A DNA stretch of 64,000 bases, from positions 16,013,784 to 16,077,783 of the forward strand of contig NC_061794.1 of NCBI RefSeq assembly GCF_021462225.1, read 5' to 3'. The notes beneath the pieces are model-generated. The model ran no database searches. It was not told where the DNA came from and saw only the letters and a list, made by a program, of their open reading frames with translations. The number at the start of each line of letters is the position of its first letter. Positions within the stretch are counted from its first letter, which is position 1. The translations under genes were made by a program, and so were the position numbers. Source of the stretch: Girardinichthys multiradiatus (Eukaryota > Chordata > Actinopteri > Cyprinodontiformes > Goodeidae). Shown in pieces: positions 57,919 through 64,000 of the stretch.

Positions 57919-59752
57919 CATCAATGAACTGAAACAGGACTTAAGAGATAAATCATACTTCAACTGATCTTCTTCTCTATGCCAGGATTTCAGTAATAAC
58001 TGATTATCTGTGTTATCTTTGGTATTTTTCCTTAAATCTAAAGAAATTGTGTGTGTGCACGTTGGTAACAATATCTCTGATGATCAGATTCATTATTATT
58101 TATTTTTACTTCCAAAACTGGTGGGTTATTTCTTTAAATCATCACTTAATGCTGTTGGGAAGGGAGTTGTAAATAAGACTGGGTAAAAAAACATGTGATC
58201 CAGTTTTCTGGGTTGGAGAGGGACCACCATTTTAAGCATTAAAACAGATCAGACTTAACTGACTCGTCTCCACAGGATGAAATATAAAATGGTAAGATGG
58301 TAAATGATGCTGTATAATAATATTAATGCCTGTGAGTTGTACAAATAACTTTATTTCACACTAGAGTACAAACTTTTCATTTAGAAAAACGTTACCCTTT
58401 TACCTGCCAACTAGTTAGTTCAAGTTATGCTCAACATTCACACTTTGAACAAATACTCGGTCATAAAGTCAGTGTAGACAGGCCAAGAAGTTATATTTAT
58501 TTATATCTTAAGTTTAAGCATGAATGATTTTAGCAGTATTTATTTTAATATTTAACATAATTTTGAACTTTTAACTAATGTTGCACTAAAGAGAACAAAA
58601 AAGGGATTACTTTTATACAGTTTTATGAATTTTGTTCCCTGACTGCATTGCTTTTCAATTAATTGTGCAGTTGTTTTCTTTAAAGTAGCTGGATAGACAG
58701 GTCCTGGGTTCAAATCCCTGGCTGGTGTTTTCTGTGTGACCACCAAAAACAGACCTGTCCTAACCTTATGCAGGTATACAAGTTGATCTTTGGTTAAAAT
58801 GAATAATTTTAACCCAAATATCAATGTAGTAATCCTGAATCAAAAGGTAATACGGCTGTTCTTTTCAACCCATTCTTTAGAAGCCTTAAATTTTGACATC
58901 AGTAACTTTAATCCATTTTGTTTGTGTTGAAAACCTCATCCAGTATGCTGGGTCAAATCTTGTTTGTGTTAAGTCAACCCAGATCTGGATTGATCCATCC
59001 TTGACCTTGATTTACATTAGCAAAATTTCCAAAATTGGATCGTATTCAACCCTACAGCTTTTGGTTTTTTGTTGCCTTGTTTTATGTGAACGAAACAGCT
59101 TTTTATCCATTATGTACAAGAGTCTTTTTCGATGTCTGTATGATTCAGGCACAAACATTCCCTTAAAAAATGTTCAGGAGATTAACTGAAAATGAGAGGA
59201 GAAGCAGCTTAAAAAGCAAGGAGAGGCTGTGAAATACCTTCAAAAAGCCTGAAGAAATATTGATCGAGGCCACTTTAAAAGATTACCAATAACAGGTCTG
59301 GTCACTTTAAGGAGAAATATAGAGAACAGTTTTATACAGTGCTCTTAATGGCAAAAAACACACGGACGCAACAGGGTTGACAGTGTTGTGCACCTTACAG
59401 AAAACATACAGGATTTAAAATCAAGCTCTTCTGGATTTAGATGTGTTTGTTTCTCAGAGCGCCTCGCACAAAGTTTCATTGTGTTCTGTGGAATAACAGT
59501 CAAAGCTTTGGGTTGTTTTTTTTTTCGTCCCATCACAGCTCTGTGTTGGCAGTCTTTGCACTGCTACATATTTCTTCCCTAAAGAGAGATGTTTGAAATA
59601 AATGGACATGTAAAAAAGAACATTGTTGGAGGAAAGAGAGAAGGCTGTTTATGTGTAATTTATTCACCTTCTCGGTTATTTTTGTGAACTGTAGAAGCCA
59701 TCACAGAGAGACTTTTACTCATCGAAATACCTTTTCCTTTATTTTGAGTGGA
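57919..59752. other. Upstream flank, no recognised feature
   Basis: An isolated B-box-like GGTTCAAATCC lies at 58707-58717, but no SINE body is clear. Confidence 0.45.
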
Positions 59753-59765
59753 AACATTACACAGT

Positions 59766-60114
59766 GGGCTGCACGGTGGCACAGTTGGTAGCACTGTTGC
59801 CTTGCAGCAAGAAGGTCCAGGGTTCAATTCCTGACCAGGGGTCTTTCTTCATGGAGTTTGCATGTTCTCCCCGTGCATGCGTGGGTTCTCACCAGGTACC
59901 AGGACCCACAGTCCAAAGACATGCCTGTTAGGTTAATTGGTCACTCTAAATTGCTGTTAGGTGAATGAGTGTGTGCATGGTTGTTTGTGTGTTGCCCTGC
60001 GATGGACTGGCAACCTGTACAGGGTGTACCCCGCCTCTCGCCCATAGACTGCTGGAGATAGGCACCAGCTTCCCTGTGACCCACTATGGAATAAGCAGTA
60101 GAAAATAACTGACT
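59766..60114 (+). mobile_element. tRNA-headed SINE, full length, plus orientation
   Basis: Flanked by a 13-bp direct repeat AACATTACACAGT (59753-59765, 60115-60127). Pol III boxes: A box TGGCACAGTTGG (59777-59788, perfect match to TRGCNNAGYNGG) and B box GGTTCAATTCC (59821-59831). The body has ATGGAGTTTGCATGTTCTCC and TGTTGCCCTGCGATGGACTGG, and the tail GGAATAAGCAGTAGAAAATAACTGACT. The best-preserved copy of the family here. Confidence 0.93.
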
Positions 60115-60127
60115 AACATTACACAGT

Positions 60128-60507
60128 ACATGGTAGATGTGGACTCTACAAAATGTGCTCCTTTGCATGTTAAGGACTGATTGTAATAAGTCATTTCATC
60201 AGTTCTGTAACTCCATGCTTCTCTCCATAACTCACAAAAGAGCTGCACTCCCCTTTTCATCCTTTGAATGCAGAGTTAATTACTGAAATGTGCGTGACGG
60301 GAAAGATTTCGATCCTCGTCAGCATTCTGCTCGGGCAGCGACCCAGCACATCCTGCAGCAAACCAGACAGAGGGAAGAAAATAATAGGAAAACTAAAATT
60401 ACAAGATCTTTTTATTAATTAACTTGGTTATTAAATTTTCTTTGAAATTGATCTGGAATCATGGGTTTATATCTTTTAGAGTCAGGAAGCAATCATAAAC
60501 TAGCTAC
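60128..60507. other. Upstream flank, no recognised feature
   Basis: Nothing identified. Confidence 0.5.
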
Positions 60508-61790
60508 AGTGGCATAAGTGGGGCACACGTTAAACTAAAATGTTGTTGTAACACCACTAGATTCAGTTCCACAATTCAAGTCTTCTTCAATTCACAGCTG
60601 CCAACATAGTGAATCTGATTAAATGGAAATAAAATTCAACTGCTTCCTGACTTTATTTGCATCCCAAAGCAAAATCCAATGAATAAGGATCAGGTATCAA
60701 TGGTACAAACAAACTTGCAGCCAAGGGCCTGACAGTAACACTGAAGTAACTGCAGAAAGTTCTGGTTAGTACTGGTTGTGTTCTACATATCACAGTCTCC
60801 TATTTTCTCCACATGCCTGGACGAAGGAGTAGAGTTGAAAGACAGAAGGCTTTTCTTCTAAGGAAAACATTCAGACCTGGCAGAAATTTTCCAAAACCTT
60901 ATGGAAGATAGAGTTATGGTCCGATGAAACCCAGCTTGAACTTTTGGCAAGGTAAGTTTGGCACAAAAATAACACAGCATATCACCTAAACCGCTTCTTC
61001 CATTGTGGGTTGCGGGGTCGCTGGTGCCTATCTCCAGCAGTCTATGGGTGGGAGGCGGGGTACACACCTGGACAGGTCGCCAGTCCATCAAAGGGCAACA
61101 CACAAACAACCATACACACACTCATTCACACACTAAGGGCAGTTTAGAGAGATTAACCCAACAGGCCTGTCTTTGGATGATGATGATGACTGAATGATCA
61201 CCTAAACCATACTCACACTGACATATGGTGGTTGCAGCATCATGCCTTGGGGTTTTAATCTAAATAAAGATTTATTTAGACTGAAATGTTTTTTCAAGGA
61301 GGATGAAATCATGAATAGTTTTGAACAAAGACCTTCATGTGTCTGCTAGAAAGCTAAAGATGAAGAAGAAATTTATTTATTCACTGTGAGTCCAAGCATA
61401 CATCAATTTCAACAAAGACTGGCTTCAAAAGAAAATTACAGTGCTGAAGTTCAAGAACTAAACGTAACAGAAACTCTGTGGGGTCACCTGAAGAGGGCTG
61501 TGGGTGAGGTTATGTCCTCACTTTCTGATAGCTTTAGAAAGCCTTTGCATGGAAAGTGGACAAATATTGTTCATTCAATATGTGACATGCTGACAGATTC
61601 CTACTAAACATGACTAAAATGAAATGTCACCTGAGAAACAAATGGTGGTTTTGCTTCAAACTAATTTGGTTTTTTTTTCAGTTTAATTGTAAAAGAAATA
61701 AGCTATAAAACATAAAACAAGCTGAGTTTTTTTACACTACATAAAAAACCAAGCATTCTGTACAGGATGTGTGCAGACTTTTGAGACCTA
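60508..61790 (+). mobile_element. Tc1-like transposon remnant split by a SINE
   Basis: Sense transposase pieces flank the SINE: TTATGGTCCGATGAAACCCAGCTTGAACTTTTGGC (WSDET region) to the left, then CATATGGTGGTTGCAGCATCATGCCTTGGGG and GAACTAAACGTAACAGAAACTCTGTGGG (DLN--E-LW) to the right. The second catalytic Asp region is not recognisable. Boundaries are approximate. Confidence 0.75.
60993..61196 (-). mobile_element. tRNA-headed SINE, 5'-truncated, nested in the Tc1-like remnant
   Basis: Flanked by the 12-bp direct repeat ATCACCTAAACC (60981-60992, 61197-61208). The sequence is the reverse complement of the 3' half of the SINE at 59766: CGGGGTACACACCTGGACAGGTCGCCAGTCC and AGTTTAGAGAGATTAACCCAACAGGCCTG. 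Confidence 0.9.
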
Positions 61791-63061
61791 GTCTGTCGTT
61801 TTGCCATTTTCCCTTCCTTTTTTTCTTTCTTGGTAAAAGTCAGGGAAACAGATAATTTCTAAAAAGAACAGAAGTAAAAAATAAAACTCAGTTTCTCACA
61901 CCAGAACATCTCTTACCGGTAGCTTTATAAGGCTTCTCCTTGTTAGTGAGCCAATGGGGAAAGTGTTGTGCATAAGAACATAATGTTATACAGACAGTGA
62001 AAACAATTTCTTCTACATATAAATTAAGCAGTGTGCAAGCATATCCTAATGGATTTCTGGGTAAAATGATTGCCTAAGTACTCTTGTGGGAAAAGTAGTA
62101 GGTTTATTAGTTTACTGCTTTCATTGGAGAAAGATTTCTCAAAAAGACTATGTTTTTCTATGAGGCAACATATGGCAGTGCTGATAACAGATGAATCAAA
62201 TAACACAAGATTTCTCCCACTGCTGAAAATACATGCACACACATACACACACACTAACATGCACACATGTGAGGAAGAAAATACTGAGCATTTAAGCAAT
62301 GTACACATATTTGAACATTTTCATCCCATTGAGATGTTTTTTATAGTACAATTCCCACATTTAGAGCAGTTAACGAGCCCAAGGAAAAGTGCTTCTTTTA
62401 ACAAGGTACAATTCTAGGATGTGGAAACTAAAAAAAAACAAATAAAATGTATCCAGTGTCAATCCAATCAGTCTGTATTCTCATTTAATTACACTACGCA
62501 TACTTTTCTACCTGGTCTTACATAATCAGAGGGCAGGAAAACCAGAGTTCTTAGTTACAGAAGGAGCTCCTGCATCAGCTGCAACTTATCACCCACCTAT
62601 CTCATAAATACCTCAAACACCTCTCAAACACCTGGTTGCTGCATCCACCCACCTATTGCCAGAACCTATTGGGTCACGACCTCACCACAGCCTGCTGCGT
62701 CAAGGAAAGAGACTCTTGAGATTGTCAGGTCAAACCCTGTAAAATCACAAATATTTTATCAACAAACAGAAAATGACAATATCAAAGGTAAGCTTTCATG
62801 TTCAATACCTCCAAAGATATGTGTGGCCTATTAGGCAGTGTGTGGAACCACCATTTTTAATTCTAACAAGATGGAGAAGAGGTTGTAGCCTGTGAACTGG
62901 ATTATGCGTATTTTGTTTTTTGCTGAAACATCTTTGCACTCTCAAACAGTTTTGCAATTAGGTGTTGTGCATCAGTGTATTTGGAGTTATGGTTTCATTT
63001 ATTATTTACTTGTAATCCATAATGTCCCACTATGTGTAAATAAATTGTGTTTAGATTAGAA
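61791..63061. other. Upstream flank, no recognised feature
   Basis: A short CA-rich patch near 62230-62266. Nothing else identified. Confidence 0.5.
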
Positions 63062-63829
63062 GCTACATCTGACCTGACTCTGTATTCAGCTGTGGCACCT
63101 TCCTGGAGGGGGATATCGGCCAAGCTGCTGCTGCCAACAACTTATTGCTCACCTTATACAGATGATACACTTGGCCCTGTCTTTCAGTATTTAACCCTGT
63201 CTCTCTCCTAGACATAGTTACTGGCTGAGCTTCTACTGTGACTAACTGTATTTGCTCTCTTTCATATTCTACACTTGAAAACTGTCTTTCTCTCCTAGGT
63301 GAGGCTTCTAAAGGAGCTATAACCATTAATGTTTAACTTTCTTTCTTATAGAAAGTACTACTGAATCAATGCTTCTTTGCTCTTTTTGTGTCTTTGCTCT
63401 GTTCTCTCAAACTACAGGTCGGTCGTGGCAGATGGCCACTCACACTGAGCCTGGTTCTGCTAGAGGTTTCTTTCTGTTAAAGGGGAGTTTTTCCTCTCCA
63501 CTGTCGCTACATGCATACACAGTATGCATGTATACAAAGTCATACAAAGTCAATGCGAGTGACTTTCCACTGTCGCAACATGCTCATCCAGGAGGAGTGA
63601 ATCCTACAAGTCGATGAAATCTGCTGGGTTTCCTTAGATAGAAAACAGTTTAATCAATTTGAATAATAAACTGAATCTGACTGCACTGTTTGATAGTTAG
63701 GATTAATTGGAATGTATGTATCTGACTTGAAATCTGTATGATTCGATTGAATTTACTTCGTAAAGTGCATTGAGACAACAAGTGTTGTGAATTGGTTCTA
63801 TATTAAAAAAAACTGAACTGAATTGAATA
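63062..63829 (+). mobile_element. L2-like LINE 3' end, plus orientation
   Basis: Reverse-complement counterpart of 4401-5266: shared GGTCGTGGCAGATGGCCACTCACACTGAGCCTGGTTCTGC, TTTTCCTCTCCACTGTCGCTACATGCAT, TCTGCTGGGTTTCCTTA, then GTGCATTGAGACAACAAGTGTTGTGAATTGG and a CTGAACTGAATTGAAT tail. Non-coding part only. Confidence 0.85.
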
Positions 63830-64000
63830 ATGGCAAGTTCTGAAAAGTGTAATTAATTATAAATTGTATTAAAACTGAAGAAATCTTAGAAACTGAATTA
63901 TAAATTTGAAACTGTGCCATAATAGTGAAATCGTTCCATACAGAAAATAATGTTCTGATTATATGTTTTTTTGGTTGTATCACCCAGCTCTACAGGTACA

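Noticed and set aside
58680..58770. B-box-like GGTTCAAATCC suggesting a SINE or tRNA
   Set aside because: No matching A box, cloverleaf or SINE body could be recognised.
60858..61197. Overlapping frames of 64-87 codons on both strands
   Set aside because: They lie across the nested SINE and its junctions; same sequence occurs in other SINE copies.
1..64000. CRISPR array, operon or prokaryotic mobile system
   Set aside because: No regularly spaced direct repeats or gene clusters; sequence is vertebrate with introns, LINEs and SINEs.

Overview
The window looks like teleost fish genomic DNA. It is AT-rich, has large introns and no operons, and carries transposable-element families typical of ray-finned fish: Rex1-like, Rex3 and L2-like LINEs, many Tc1-like elements, tRNA-headed SINEs and a Ty3/gypsy element. 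I cannot name the species.

One host gene spans most of the window: bsn (Bassoon, the presynaptic active-zone scaffold), on the minus strand. Its first coding exon is 49376-49198 and encodes an N-myristoylation-type start (MGNEAS). Its second coding exon is 9737-8933 and encodes a long Gly/Met-rich repeat, a conserved Bassoon segment and the first half of the piccolo-type zinc finger. The donor and acceptor share one split Arg codon, so intron 1 is 39,460 bp. The second half of the finger lies in an exon beyond the left edge, so 1-8932 is part of intron 2. A CpG-rich 5' region lies at about 49377-50070, and 50.1-64 kb is upstream flank.

Layout. 1-4400: Ty3/gypsy copy with near-identical LTRs and a broken pol, inserted in the 3' tail of a minus-strand L2-like LINE (4401-7845), which also carries another nested LINE tail. 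8933-9737: bsn exon 2. 9.8-29 kb: Tc1-like remnants, a decayed Tc1 copy (14669-16306), a Rex1-like LINE (16569-18170) and an internally deleted Rex3 (23310-25346). 29-42 kb: two 1.6-kb Tc1-like copies in opposite orientation (29114-30723, 40435-42034) that share a nonsense codon; between them lie a Harbinger-like remnant, a LINE nested in a Tc1-like remnant, and a Rex3 copy with an 11-bp target-site duplication. 42.7-46.6 kb: SINEs, a hAT-type MITE and a Harbinger-type Myb/SANT fragment. 50.6-52.6 kb: a Tc1 remnant and a nearly intact Tc1 element. 54-64 kb: Tc1 and RTE remnants, two more SINEs and another L2-like 3' end.

The most interesting unexplained signal is a possible small gene on the plus strand inside bsn intron 1 (37449-40358). 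It has a signal-peptide-like exon with a strong donor, two more exons in compatible phase, a possible terminal exon, and an AATAAA just before the Tc1 insertion. The Rex3 copy sits in its putative second intron, which would have been about 161 bp before the insertion. I do not recognise the product.
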